Shown in pieces: positions 39,806-48,353 of a DNA stretch of 49,750 nt; the first letter of the stretch is position 1, and every line of letters begins with the position of its first letter. The stretch is from a virus. The translations under genes and the position numbers were made by a program. The notes under the pieces are model-generated. The model was not told the DNA's origin, did not search any database, and saw nothing but the letters and a program-made list of their open reading frames with translations. The DNA lies in IMG/VR virus record IMGVR_UViG_3300030616_000003, positions 1 through 49,750 of that record, one strand, 5' to 3'.

Positions 39806-40827
39806 ATTTGACCCACCTTTCTATTTAGAGTTTTTATATAGCTGTCTAACTTAGTGTATTTTTTAGGGTATTTCTCCCAACCTTTTAAATCTTCTACAAG
39901 TTTATCTATATTATAATCTGCTATTTGCACACACAAACAATTTGGATGCGGTACACGTGGCTCTTTACCTGCTGGGAAAAACCCCTTTTGACCGTACTTT
40001 TTTGTATTGGCGTATATAGTGCAAATATCAAACTCCGGATGCCTACTTGACAATACCCAAAATATGCCGTTATATCCGTAAGTCTCCCGGCTTGAATTAT
40101 ATAAAGATTGTGTAAAGCCTTGATTAATTTCAGACCTTGCCACTCTTAACGCCTCATAACTAACATTTTTAGGTATTCCGGGTATTAATTTTCTAAGCTT
40201 CCTAGATACCGGTGTATTTTGTTTTAAGTATCCTTCTAAATCCTTTGCTAATAATCTGGGGTCATTTATATTATTAGCTTCATAATATTCAATAATTTTT
40301 TTAATACCTTTTTTAGCCCTTTGGTTACCTCCCCAAATTCTTTTTGATAGTGTTGTTTTTTTCTTTCCCCAGCTATATTCAAAAACTAAGTCAAATGTTT
40401 TATCTGTGTCATATAATATTAAAGTATCTAACTTATCAATTATATTTCTTGCCTCTGCTATACCTGATTTTTTAACGGCTGTTTTAAAGTAATTTCTTGC
40501 TATATCTGCCCCAATTTTTACGCTTATTAGGACATTGTTTTTTATACTTAAAACTTGATTAGCAATTAAATGCGTAAATAAGCTATCTATCAGTACATTA
40601 ATTTCCTTAAAAGATTTTTTTGTTAAAGTATTTCTAGAATTAAGAAAAACTAAGATACTATAATATAAATCTACATAAAATTTAGCAAATTCTTTTTCCT
40701 GTTTAGCCCTTATATTTACAAACTTTTTTCTATAACCTGTAAGAATTTTTCTTAATTCTGGCTCTTTTACTTTATTATATATTTCATTTAATACTAATAC
40801 TGTAGCGTTATCCTTCCATGTAGCCAT
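39802..40827 (-). CDS. MuF-like minor head protein
   Basis: A 341-residue protein with the MuF C-terminal signature: SRHPEFDICTIYANTKKYGQ and EPRVPHPNCLCVQIADY (His-Pro-Asn-Cys), preceded by ALRVARSEINQGF. It is attached to the portal in the head and is ejected or helps portal assembly in SPP1 gp7-like systems. No toxin domain after the MuF motif. It lies one base after the portal stop. Confidence 0.88.
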   Translation of the reverse strand: MATWKDNATVLVLNEIYNKVKEPELRKILTGYRKKFVNIRAKQEKEFAKFYVDLYYSILVFLNSRNTLTKKSFKEINVLIDSLFTHLIANQVLSIKNNVLISVKIGADIARNYFKTAVKKSGIAEARNIIDKLDTLILYDTDKTFDLVFEYSWGKKKTTLSKRIWGGNQRAKKGIKKIIEYYEANNINDPRLLAKDLEGYLKQNTPVSRKLRKLIPGIPKNVSYEALRVARSEINQGFTQSLYNSSRETYGYNGIFWVLSSRHPEFDICTIYANTKKYGQKGFFPAGKEPRVPHPNCLCVQIADYNIDKLVEDLKGWEKYPKKYTKLDSYIKTLNRKVGQI

Positions 40828-40828
40828 A

Positions 40829-42445
40829 TTACACTCCTACTTCTGTATTTCCTATATTATTATTACCTGTATTACCTATATTATTACCTGTATTATTTAA
40901 ATTTTCGCCCTCTTTATTGTCAAGCAATTTAACAACATTATTTATTATATCATCGTCATTATTATTATTGTCGCTGTTATTTTGTTCAAGTTTTATTTTT
41001 ATTTTTTCTTTATCTGCTTTATCCATAGTATCAATAAATCCAGCTAAATAATTCATAGCTGATTCGCTAGATATTAAGCTACTATCAACGGCATTTATAA
41101 AACCGTCTATTAGAGTCTTAATAGTATTTGACCTTGTTTGGTCGTCCTCTCTGTCTACTTCTTTCCATACAATATTACATTTGTAACTACCTATTTTACC
41201 ATAATTAGTTATATTCATATTGTTAATGGCTATTGCCATACGACAAAGTAAATCGTATCCATTTTTAAGCGCATCCCTTTTTCTTTCTACTTTTTTTAGG
41301 AATGGGGTCATTTGCTCCGATGCTGATGCCTTGCTTGAAGCTATGGCAGTACCGAATATAAATTCTGGTGTCTCCGATACGTCAACGATACACATAAACA
41401 AAAATTCTAATAAAGTAAAATGATTAGTTGCGGATACTTCAAGATACCCGGCATCGTCGCCTTCCTCGCCTAAAAATACTACATTTTTAGAAGCAAGGGA
41501 AAGCCTTTTACTACTTATTTCAGCAGGCGTAAAATTATTACTTAAAAAAGCCTCTATATTAGAAGTTTTTATTTTTAGTTTAGGCTGTGCCGTTAGTTTA
41601 TTTGTTTTCAAATAATCTAACATTACGTCGTTATAAGCCCGTAAATATGGTTCGACTGGCTCTATTTCACTGTACCCATTAAGACTGTAATCTGCTTCAT
41701 TGCAAATTTTAACTAGGGGTATAAATCCATAAGGGTTTTTCTCGCTTATACTTGTTAAATTACTTATATTTTGTATTTCCTCATATTTAATTGTATGTAA
41801 ATCTATTGTCCACGTCTCTATAATAATGTAGGACACTAGTACATTTTGGTAATTATAATATTGTATTTTTGTTTTTATTACTGCTTCTTCTATTTCCCCG
41901 GTTAAATTATCGTACCTACAGTAAATATTATTCGGGTCTATGAATTTAAAATCAATATAAAATTCGTCTGGGTCATATAACATAGTATCAGTTAATTTTT
42001 TTGACACTTGAATATATATATCGCCATCTCTTAAAACATTTCTATTTATTTTTGTAAATATGTCCGACCTGCTATTTAATTGTTCATCAAGAAATATTTG
42101 TTTTGTATCATCTACATTAAAGTCTAAATTTTCCGCCTCTGGATTGTCTATACTTTCTTCAACTTTTTTTAATTCCTCGTCGTCTTGTATAATATTACTT
42201 TTAAACTCTGGGCTACCTATAAACCCAGCTAACGAGTTTATTATAGGTTTTGCGAACCCAGCGCCTAACTTATATAAATCGTGAGTGTTTTGGTATATTT
42301 GTCTTGCTAAAATATAATTAACCTTAGAACTATTTAAGGTATATGTATAAGAAAAATTATTAATTGTTACATCTCTGTTGGTTCTTAATGCAGATATTTC
42401 CCCCTGCGTATTTTTAGGTTTTTTATTCCTTAATCTTCTACTCAT
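40829..42445 (-). CDS. Portal protein (SPP1 gp6-like)
   Basis: A 538-residue protein that forms the dodecameric DNA entrance. It starts basic (SRRLRNKKPKNT), contains YKLGAGFAKPIINSLAGFIGSP, the crown and clip segment YGFIPLVKICNEADYSLNGYSEIEPVEPYLRAYNDVM, and the ATNHFTLLEFLFMCIVDVSETPEFIFG segment typical for SPP1-type portals. The C-terminus is an asparagine/glycine repeat (NNTGNNIGNTGNN). ATG with AGGAGG 6 bases upstream; it is followed by MuF. Confidence 0.88.
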   Translation of the reverse strand: MSRRLRNKKPKNTQGEISALRTNRDVTINNFSYTYTLNSSKVNYILARQIYQNTHDLYKLGAGFAKPIINSLAGFIGSPEFKSNIIQDDEELKKVEESIDNPEAENLDFNVDDTKQIFLDEQLNSRSDIFTKINRNVLRDGDIYIQVSKKLTDTMLYDPDEFYIDFKFIDPNNIYCRYDNLTGEIEEAVIKTKIQYYNYQNVLVSYIIIETWTIDLHTIKYEEIQNISNLTSISEKNPYGFIPLVKICNEADYSLNGYSEIEPVEPYLRAYNDVMLDYLKTNKLTAQPKLKIKTSNIEAFLSNNFTPAEISSKRLSLASKNVVFLGEEGDDAGYLEVSATNHFTLLEFLFMCIVDVSETPEFIFGTAIASSKASASEQMTPFLKKVERKRDALKNGYDLLCRMAIAINNMNITNYGKIGSYKCNIVWKEVDREDDQTRSNTIKTLIDGFINAVDSSLISSESAMNYLAGFIDTMDKADKEKIKIKLEQNNSDNNNNDDDIINNVVKLLDNKEGENLNNTGNNIGNTGNNNIGNTEVGV

Positions 42446-42463
42446 TTCAAGCCTCCTATCCTT

Positions 42464-44005
42464 CTATATTGATATACTTTGTACTTTCTCTTTTTGTTCC
42501 TTAGTTAATTTCCCGCCCTGTGTCATCATTATTACCCCGACACTACAAGCATCAAGAACGTTAGGGCTTGCACCGCCCGGCTCAAAATTTTTCCATTCCT
42601 CTATAAAATCATTATGAGTATCTAAAATAAAATATCGTCCTGATTCTGCGTAAACACTAAACGAAACAAGTCTAGTAGCTTTCGATTGTGTACCGACCTT
42701 TACCGCGATAACTGGGGGTAAAGACTTTAATAAATAGGCTTGTTGGGCTAATGCTTTTTGATAAGCTACTGACTCGATGCCTATGCCCCTACAAACTTTA
42801 TTATATTTATCCCAGTATTGGTCAATTAGTTTAACCTGCTCCGGAAATGTTAGCCAGTCTTGATAATATTCTATCAAAAAAATATCTTTTGTTTTTTTAG
42901 ATAATGCAGTAACTGCTATACATGCCCTATCTAATTTATTTTTTATTCCTGTGTCTCTATCATCAGCTATGGCAGGGTCAAAGGATATATAGTAATCTAA
43001 TTCATAAATTGGGGGTAATTGTTTTGTTCTATGTCCTCCATAATAATTAAGCCAGTTTATATCTAATAATTTATTAAATTTTTGCTCTCTGTCGTTTTGA
43101 ATAACCCTAGCGAAGGAAATAGAACCTATATCTTCTTTCTTTTGTAATAATCTTTCTAAACTCCACTTATCACCCCATAGTGGTGTTGGTGGGTTTGTAG
43201 TTTCGTCAAGACCTGCGTAATGTACATAATGATAACTTTTTTTATCGGATAGAGTACATAGTAAATCTTGATTATGCTGTAGTGTGCCTAAAAGTATTTT
43301 TTTACCTGTTTTTGATACCCTACTATCTATTATTTCGTTCCACCATGTTAGTACTTTTTGTCTTGATAACTCTGTAGCGGTATTTTGCAAATCGCATATA
43401 TCGTCACCTATAACATAGTCAAGTCTAGCGCCCAAAATTGCGCCCTCTGTACCTAGCGCTAATATTGAAGGGTCTTTAGATTTTTTGGTTATATCCCTTT
43501 TTAAAAATATTTCCGTTTCTGTCCATTTATAATCATAGTCAGGTATAAGATACGGGAAATCTCTATGAATTAATTCATTTGTTTCTAAGTGTTGTTTTAT
43601 TACAGACATAAAACCCTTTGCCTGTCTAGCTGTATTCGATATGATAGCAATTGATATATTTTTATCCCTAGCTAAAAGCCATAACGGATATACTAATGAA
43701 ATCCACGTACTTTTAGCATGTTCAACGGGAATGTGTACAACAATGTTTTGATATGTTAATACATTTTCTATCATGTCAAATTGAAAGTTGGCTGTTTTGG
43801 TATCCCACCCTTTTGTAAATGGTTTTATATAATACTCACCAAATACAGCCGGATTACTTACAGCCATCAAAAACCTTTCTTCATTAGAAACATTATCTAT
43901 TATATCCATACATTTACGTGTATGCTCTTTTAGATTATATACTTTGTCCGGTAGCCCTAATAATTTCCATGATTTTTTCTGGGTCGTATCCTTTATACTT
44001 TGCAT
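42464..44005 (-). CDS. terL: Large terminase subunit
   Basis: A packaging motor and nuclease of about 513 residues. The ATPase has PVEHAKST in the Walker A position and DYVIGDDIC as Walker B with GTL coupling motif; the nuclease domain has YYISFDPAIADDRDTG with a second acidic cluster later. Both fit phage terminases of the Terminase_6 kind. I start it at ATG 44005 after GAGAGTGAAGA, because upstream codons lie in a low-complexity (ATA/ATG) stretch of the TerS end without a ribosome binding site. Overlap with terS is 71 bases. Confidence 0.9.
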   Translation of the reverse strand: MQSIKDTTQKKSWKLLGLPDKVYNLKEHTRKCMDIIDNVSNEERFLMAVSNPAVFGEYYIKPFTKGWDTKTANFQFDMIENVLTYQNIVVHIPVEHAKSTWISLVYPLWLLARDKNISIAIISNTARQAKGFMSVIKQHLETNELIHRDFPYLIPDYDYKWTETEIFLKRDITKKSKDPSILALGTEGAILGARLDYVIGDDICDLQNTATELSRQKVLTWWNEIIDSRVSKTGKKILLGTLQHNQDLLCTLSDKKSYHYVHYAGLDETTNPPTPLWGDKWSLERLLQKKEDIGSISFARVIQNDREQKFNKLLDINWLNYYGGHRTKQLPPIYELDYYISFDPAIADDRDTGIKNKLDRACIAVTALSKKTKDIFLIEYYQDWLTFPEQVKLIDQYWDKYNKVCRGIGIESVAYQKALAQQAYLLKSLPPVIAVKVGTQSKATRLVSFSVYAESGRYFILDTHNDFIEEWKNFEPGGASPNVLDACSVGVIMMTQGGKLTKEQKEKVQSISI

Positions 44006-44609
44006 CTTCTTCACTCTCATTATCATTATCATTATTATTATTCCTAAGAGTATGACCGACACTAGCTTCTAATAACATAGCTTTATTAAATACGGTATCT
44101 ATGACCCTACTTACTCCCGCCATACCTTCAAATTGCGTTTTTCCTTTTTCTAGCTGTACGGCTTCTCTAACAGCTATTAATAATTCTGGAAATAAAACAT
44201 TATAAATATATTTTAAACTTTCCTGCTTAGATATAACTATATTCAAATTATTATTTTTAACCCTTTTAATTTGCTCCATATAAGAACTAAAAAGCATATA
44301 TTCATTACCGGATTTATCTAAAGTATTTAAATACTCTGTATTATCTATTGTCCATTTATTATATAATTTTGGCGATAATAACAAAGGTAATAAATTTTTA
44401 TGTGTGGTAAATTGCCTTTTTGTTACTTCTATATCGTATTTTTCTGTAAGTATTTCATTAATTTTAGATAATTTTATATTCGGGCTTGATATAAGTATAC
44501 TATTTATCTCGTCCTTTGCTCTAAAATCTAAAGTACATATCTCACAAGTTTTTATATGCCTTGTTATATCTGCGCTTGTAATACTGTAGTGCTTTGCTTC
44601 TTCATTCAT
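43935..44609 (-). CDS. terS: Small terminase-like protein
   Basis: A 224-residue protein before the large subunit. The N-terminus holds CEICTLDF (CxxC-type motif) and a helix-turn-helix-like segment (KINEILTEKYDIEVTKRQFTTHKNL), followed by long helices (SYMEQIKRVKNNNLNIVISKQE) and an acidic low-complexity segment (NNNNDNDNESEED). Position and layout fit a DNA-recognising TerS; family identity is not certain. ATG with GGTGGTGATAG upstream. Confidence 0.7.
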   Translation of the reverse strand: MNEEAKHYSITSADITRHIKTCEICTLDFRAKDEINSILISSPNIKLSKINEILTEKYDIEVTKRQFTTHKNLLPLLLSPKLYNKWTIDNTEYLNTLDKSGNEYMLFSSYMEQIKRVKNNNLNIVISKQESLKYIYNVLFPELLIAVREAVQLEKGKTQFEGMAGVSRVIDTVFNKAMLLEASVGHTLRNNNNDNDNESEEDAKYKGYDPEKIMEIIRATGQSI

Positions 44610-44622
44610 ACTATCACCACCT

Positions 44623-44976
44623 TTATATAATAATATTATTATCTAATAGGTACGAATAAATAATAAATAAATCCTCGGGTATTTCAGTATCAATATAAAT
44701 ATTTCTTAATACTTTATCTATGCTTATTTTAACATACCTGTTTTTTGTATTTTTATATACTATATATACATCGTTTAACTTATCGTTATTTTCTTCTAAA
44801 TATTTACCAGTACCAAATTTAATCAGCTTAACAATTATGGCATACCTATTAGCCCAATTACTACTTTTATTTAACTCTATTCTATTACCGAAATCTATAT
44901 TTTTTACAAATTCTTTTCTAATATCAATAATAATAATTATCACCCCCATGTATGTTATATCCATTATATCAGACAT
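44623..44976 (-). CDS. Hypothetical first late gene (start uncertain)
   Basis: No family recognised; strand-rich with an acidic middle. The frame opens at 44976, but the late promoter -10 lies at 44968-44963, so the first codons cannot be on the message. The likely start is the ATG at 44949 or a near-cognate codon after GGGGGTG. It precedes terS by 13 bases and may regulate late expression or packaging. Confidence 0.6.
   Translation of the reverse strand: MSDIMDITYMGVIIIIIDIRKEFVKNIDFGNRIELNKSSNWANRYAIIVKLIKFGTGKYLEENNDKLNDVYIVYKNTKNRYVKISIDKVLRNIYIDTEIPEDLFIIYSYLLDNNIII
44963..44971 (-). promoter_or_regulatory. Late promoter (extended -10)
   Basis: Minus strand: TGATATAAT, an extended consensus -10, without a recognisable -35 at the right distance. 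It directly precedes the packaging and head operon and follows a strong terminator (45021-45062). Lack of a -35 may mean activator dependence. Confidence 0.65.
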
Positions 44977-45020
44977 ATTACAAAAAAAGTAGCGCAGTAT
45001 TGTAATATTGAGTTATATAT

Positions 45021-45062
45021 TAAAAAGTAAAAAGACCCTTTAATATTTCTATTAAAGAGTCT
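45021..45062 (-). terminator. Terminator between early and late blocks
   Basis: 13-bp stem AGACTCTTTAATA/TATTAAAGGGTCT (one T-G pair) with a 4-base loop, followed by TTTTTAC on the minus strand. It separates the early 45-46 kb genes from the packaging operon. Confidence 0.88.
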
Positions 45063-45067
45063 ATTTT

Positions 45068-45208
45068 TTATTCTACCCAACTATGGGTACAACTTGTACA
45101 TTTATATTTTGTTTTTCCAAAGATTGTTATAACTGTATAAGTGTTACTGCTTCCACAATTAGGGCAATTTGGCGCAGTGCTGAATAATTTTATTAATGCT
45201 GACAACAT
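45068..45208 (-). CDS. Small zinc-ribbon protein (46 aa)
   Basis: Too short for usual gene calls. ATG 45208 with GGGGGTG 5 bases upstream. CPNC (residues 15-18) and CTSC (37-40) form a complete zinc ribbon like those of small nucleic-acid-binding and transcription factors. It is the last gene before the terminator, directly before the late promoter, so a role in switching to late transcription is possible; this is inference. Confidence 0.8.
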   Translation of the reverse strand: MLSALIKLFSTAPNCPNCGSSNTYTVITIFGKTKYKCTSCTHSWVE

Positions 45209-45212
45209 ATAA

Positions 45213-45662
45213 TCACCCCCTAACCCCTAATAATAAACCTTTTAATTTATATTCGCCATCTTCCCACCTGTATAAAACAAGCGAAAAAGTTTTTACTATA
45301 AAATAAAATTCCTTATGACCTGCTATCTTACACATAAGCCCAAACATTTTATTATCAATATTTATCGAACCACCATTATAATTATGTTTTATTACTCTAT
45401 TGTTACTATCTGTATATTTTATTATATCTTCGTTCTCGTCTATTTCGTCAGTATCTAAGTTACTAGGTAATAACTTATCAAAGTCTATTTGATACTTATT
45501 TTCAATCTCTGGTATTTTAAGCTTATCATTTCCCACAGTTATAAACGAAAAGCCGTTACATACCACCTTAGCCCCTTTATAATTGTGATAGCCTTGATAG
45601 ATAGAATATATGTCATTATTGTTGTTTATACCTATATACTGCCTAAATATAGTTTTACTCAT
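45213..45662 (-). CDS. Early hypothetical protein (149 aa)
   Basis: No family recognised. Strand-rich, with an acidic middle (NLDTDEIDENEDI) and single cysteines. It has its own class I promoter (45720-45748) and a shared leader; ATG with GGAGG upstream. It precedes the 46-aa zinc-ribbon gene by 4 bases. An early host-takeover role is likely for this gene class but unproven. Confidence 0.7.
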   Translation of the reverse strand: MSKTIFRQYIGINNNNDIYSIYQGYHNYKGAKVVCNGFSFITVGNDKLKIPEIENKYQIDFDKLLPSNLDTDEIDENEDIIKYTDSNNRVIKHNYNGGSINIDNKMFGLMCKIAGHKEFYFIVKTFSLVLYRWEDGEYKLKGLLLGVRG

Positions 45663-45719
45663 AGTATAAAACCTCCAAAAGTTTATTATTTAATTATCAA
45701 TGTTCCTTACTACATATAT

Positions 45720-45748
45720 AGTATACCATAACACATTATGTTATGCAA
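45720..45748 (-). promoter_or_regulatory. Class I promoter for the 45.2-45.7 kb genes
   Basis: Minus strand: -35 TTGCAT (45748-45743), 17-bp spacer, -10 TATACT (45725-45720). The spacer contains CATAACA-TAATG-TGTTATG, an inverted repeat like the one at 46454-46472. About 60 bases of leader up to the GGAGG are nearly identical to the 46.4-kb copy. Confidence 0.88.
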
Positions 45749-45761
45749 TACTTTTTTATAA

Positions 45762-45783
45762 AAAAAAAATGGGCTTTTCAGCC
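45762..45783 (-). terminator. Terminator after the 93-aa early gene
   Basis: Short stem GGCT-GAAA-AGCC followed by a long T run on the minus strand. Weak stem but strong T run. Confidence 0.6.
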
Positions 45784-46065
45784 TCAATATACTATCTCCT
45801 CCCAGTCTTTTATTTTGTGGTTTATATATTTAAACGCTTTATCTACAAAATTTACTTTTCCATAAATTATATGAAACTCTAGTAAATCAGTCTTATTTCC
45901 TGAATAATTTTTTAAGAAATTTTGTAAATGCTTATTTATTTCGGTTAATCTTGCCCTCCATTCAACCATAGAAAGTGTATTAGCTTCTATGGAAGATTTA
46001 ACAAAAGAGTGCAATTTATCTATATTCTTTATACTGTCTGCCTTGCTTATACCTTCGTAGTACAT
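45784..46065 (-). CDS. Early hypothetical protein (93 aa)
   Basis: No family recognised. Predominantly helical, with a RARLTEINKHLQNFLKNY segment that could be an amphipathic helix bundle. ATG with AGGAGGGG 4 bases upstream. It is separated from the upstream gene by a palindromic hairpin (46086-46104). Confidence 0.65.
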   Translation of the reverse strand: MYYEGISKADSIKNIDKLHSFVKSSIEANTLSMVEWRARLTEINKHLQNFLKNYSGNKTDLLEFHIIYGKVNFVDKAFKYINHKIKDWEEIVY

Positions 46066-46085
46066 TTTACCCCTCCTAAAAATTT

Positions 46086-46104
46086 AAGGGGCTTTAAGCC
46101 CCTT
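46086..46104. other. Intergenic stem-loop
   Basis: Near-perfect palindrome AAGGGGCTTTAAGCCCCTT (9+1+9). On the plus strand it would be a terminator (T6 follows), but no plus-strand gene lies before it. On the minus strand it sits between two early genes, just before the next AGGAGGGG. Confidence 0.7.
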
Positions 46105-46109
46105 TTTTA

Positions 46110-46391
46110 TTAAAAATTTTCAATATCTGTTAAGTCTATATCGTCGCCTACTATATCATCAAAGTGTATATCTGTTGTATCTGTTGTATCTGTTGTATCT
46201 CCGTACCCTGCCCATATCTGGAATAATAACTCTTTTGTTGCTTCGCTATCTTCTACCCAAATACCGTTACCTTCTGGCGCTGGTTCTGGTTCTTCTATAG
46301 AGTCAGCGTAATTTTTTGCGGTCTCTATATCTTTATCGGTAATACTTTCAAGCATTTTTACCCCTACATTAGTTAATTTCATATCAAACAT
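46110..46391 (-). CDS. Early acidic hypothetical protein (93 aa)
   Basis: No family recognised. Very acidic with EPEPAPEG and TDTTDTTD repeats in the C-terminal half; probably partly disordered. An acidic, DNA-mimic-like composition is seen in some early phage inhibitors, but this is only a resemblance. I start it at ATG 46391 with GGAGG 8 bases upstream, not at the TTG five codons earlier. It has its own class I promoter. Confidence 0.7.
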   Translation of the reverse strand: MFDMKLTNVGVKMLESITDKDIETAKNYADSIEEPEPAPEGNGIWVEDSEATKELLFQIWAGYGDTTDTTDTTDIHFDDIVGDDIDLTDIENF

Positions 46392-46446
46392 AGTTAATAC
46401 CTCCAAAAGTTTTTATTTAATTATCAATGTTCCTTACTATATATAT

Positions 46447-46475
46447 AGTATAACATAACATAATATGTTATGCAA
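46447..46475 (-). promoter_or_regulatory. Class I promoter with perfect operator palindrome
   Basis: Minus strand: -35 TTGCAT (46475-46470), 17-bp spacer, extended -10 TGTTATACT with TATACT at 46452-46447. The spacer is occupied by CATAACAT-AAT-ATGTTATG (46454-46472), an 8+3+8 perfect inverted repeat, which should be a repressor site. Confidence 0.9.
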
Positions 46476-46499
46476 TACTTTTTTTGTATTTTTTTTTTA

Positions 46500-46709
46500 T
46501 TATTTTAAAAATTCTTTTAAATCATTCTCTAAGTTAGTATCAACATAATCAAATTTACTATCCTGTAAATCTTCTAAATCTACAATAACGATATGTAAAT
46601 TATCATTCCATAAATCATTAAAACAATCTGCGCCAGCTGTACAGAAATCAATAATTATATTTTTACCGTTATATTTTATATAAAGTATTTCAGCTTTTTT
46701 TCTATCCAT
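46500..46709 (-). CDS. Early small hypothetical protein (69 aa)
   Basis: No family recognised. Acidic, alpha/beta-looking (AEILYIKYNGKNIIIDFC, LHIVIVDLEDLQD). ATG with AAGGAGGGTTAC upstream. It ends just before the class I promoter at 46447-46475. Confidence 0.65.
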   Translation of the reverse strand: MDRKKAEILYIKYNGKNIIIDFCTAGADCFNDLWNDNLHIVIVDLEDLQDSKFDYVDTNLENDLKEFLK

Positions 46710-46726
46710 TGTAACCCTCCTTAAAA

Positions 46727-47128
46727 TTAAAAATATTTTGATACATCAAATAAAAATCTCATTTCGTCTCTATCTGCGTACATATATTCGTAAAAATACG
46801 CCTTTTCTGCTAAATATTCAGCCAATAACGCATCTTTATTGCTATATACTTCTTTATATATACTGTAAGTATCTTCATTTACCAGATAACACAGTAAATC
46901 AAGTATACTTTTATCTTCCTGTAGTTGTATCTGGGTTAACCCCAGCTTTAATATTATTTCATTTAATAAATATCCTTGTGTCTCAAATATACACATTGTT
47001 TCATTATCTGGGTGAGATATATTGATAAATCTAACCCCGTTTTTAGCTGTCCTTATTACCCCTTTTATTCTTAAATCCTCGTTAATGTTAAATAAAAAAC
47101 CTTTTGTATTAAACTCTATCCCCTTCAT
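46727..47128 (-). CDS. Early hypothetical protein (133 aa)
   Basis: No family recognised. Strand-rich N-terminal half and a helical acidic C-terminal half (LLAEYLAEKAYFYEYMYADRDEM). ATG with AAGGGGG 8 bases upstream, placed just after the stem-loop at 47147-47168. No promoter of its own is visible, so it is read from the promoter at 48137-48165. Confidence 0.65.
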   Translation of the reverse strand: MKGIEFNTKGFLFNINEDLRIKGVIRTAKNGVRFINISHPDNETMCIFETQGYLLNEIILKLGLTQIQLQEDKSILDLLCYLVNEDTYSIYKEVYSNKDALLAEYLAEKAYFYEYMYADRDEMRFLFDVSKYF

Positions 47129-47146
47129 AATATTAACCCCCTTAAG

Positions 47147-47168
47147 TCTTAGGGGTTACCCCCTAAGA
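47147..47168 (-). other. Intergenic stem-loop before a ribosome binding site
   Basis: 9-bp stem TCTTAGGGG/CCCCTAAGA with a short loop between the 47176 stop and the AAGGGGG of the next gene. It has no T run. It may control translation or RNA processing between the two genes. Confidence 0.65.
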
Positions 47169-47175
47169 TTATAAT

Positions 47176-48093
47176 TTAATTTAAATCTATTAATTGATAT
47201 TCTTGTATTTCTTTCTCGGTTAACTTTCTGCTATATTCTATTATTTCAAAACGATAGTTATCATCTTTATACACATTTTTTAAATCATTTAACGGCTGAC
47301 ACTCTGGGGAAAAACCTCTAAATTCTGAGGAAAAACCCCTAAATTTATAAGTATATTTATATGTCTTAGCTTCCAAACAATCCATAATTTCATTTCTATA
47401 TTTTTCTATTAAATCCAATCTGCTTTTGTATTTAGTATATTCCTCCGTAAAATCTTTATCTCCTAAGCTAAGTATGTCATTCACATAAACATACTCAAAC
47501 CACCTAAGACTTGTATTTTTGTATTTATCCATAACGGCGCTTAATTCAGGCGTTCTTATATTGCTATTACAGATATTACATATTTTATTATCTAAGTCTT
47601 TAGATAATTTATCGCCAGCTATTATAATATTAGGGAAATCTTTCTCTTTATCTAATCTATCTTTACTTTTTTCAGAAACGTAAAAAGGGTTATGTAACAA
47701 CCATAAACGTCTATACTCGGTATGGCAATCACATTCACACGCTAAACTACAATCTATACAACTGCAATTTTTAACTTTTCTAGTTATATTTCTTACAGTT
47801 TTCCAGTATGTTTTAAAAGTTTTCCAATAATTATTAAATCTTTTAGTATCGTCTGTAGATATGTTAAGCATAAAACTATAGACCCCAGACCTATAAGAGC
47901 AATTTCTAACATCTATATATAATATTTCCTCTTTATCTAACTCATTAATAAATATCTCCTTTAACTTATCAGCATCTTCCTGTTTATAATTTGTAAAAAT
48001 TATTTTTGTACTCTTATATTTATACCCTTTCTTATTTATAACTTTGCCTACTTCTTTCTTAAAAAAAACTGCTAACTTATTTATATTTGACAT
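47176..48093 (-). CDS. Early cysteine-rich hypothetical protein (305 aa)
   Basis: A basic N-terminal domain (residues 1-105) is followed by a dense cluster CSCIDCSLACECDCH (about 110-124) and by CNICNSN (about 172-178), so it should bind two or more metal ions. The C-terminus contains the repeated segment KFRGFSSEFRGFSPEC. No nuclease motif. ATG with GGAGGGG 6 bases upstream and its own consensus promoter. Function unknown. Confidence 0.7.
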   Translation of the reverse strand: MSNINKLAVFFKKEVGKVINKKGYKYKSTKIIFTNYKQEDADKLKEIFINELDKEEILYIDVRNCSYRSGVYSFMLNISTDDTKRFNNYWKTFKTYWKTVRNITRKVKNCSCIDCSLACECDCHTEYRRLWLLHNPFYVSEKSKDRLDKEKDFPNIIIAGDKLSKDLDNKICNICNSNIRTPELSAVMDKYKNTSLRWFEYVYVNDILSLGDKDFTEEYTKYKSRLDLIEKYRNEIMDCLEAKTYKYTYKFRGFSSEFRGFSPECQPLNDLKNVYKDDNYRFEIIEYSRKLTEKEIQEYQLIDLN

Positions 48094-48136
48094 TTTGACC
48101 CCTCCAAAAATTTTTATTAATAGTTACTACATATAT

Positions 48137-48165
48137 AGTATACTACTACTTTAAAAGTATGTCAA
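48137..48165 (-). promoter_or_regulatory. Class I promoter with consensus -35
   Basis: Minus strand: -35 TTGACA (48165-48160), 17-bp spacer, -10 TATACT (48142-48137), then the shared TATACTATATATGTAGTA start region. The spacer has a different quasi-palindrome (ACTTTTAAAGT), so it may escape the repressor that binds the other class I copies. Confidence 0.85.
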
Positions 48166-48200
48166 TACAAAATATATAATTATTTATATATATATATATA

Positions 48201-48230
48201 GCAAAAAGAGCCGTTTTACGGCTCTTTTGC
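48201..48230 (-). terminator. Terminator of the first early operon
   Basis: Stem GCAAAAGAGCCG/CGGCTCTTTTTGC with a short loop. It ends the transcript of the three genes at 49.7-48.4 kb and lies just before the 48.1-kb promoter. Confidence 0.85.
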
Positions 48231-48353
48231 TGTAGTTGGTTAATAAAATTTTCTAAGGTTTCATCAATACGACAACACTAATAATAATAAATTCGGCATC
48301 CCAATTGCTATTATGTTTATTATGGTCTTTTTTGTTACATATTTAGTATACCA

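Noticed and set aside
48270-48345. 24-codon hydrophobic peptide frame on the minus strand between 48231 and 48353
   Set aside because: Starts with GTG without a ribosome binding site and lies between a terminator and an upstream gene end; too weak to call a toxin-like peptide.
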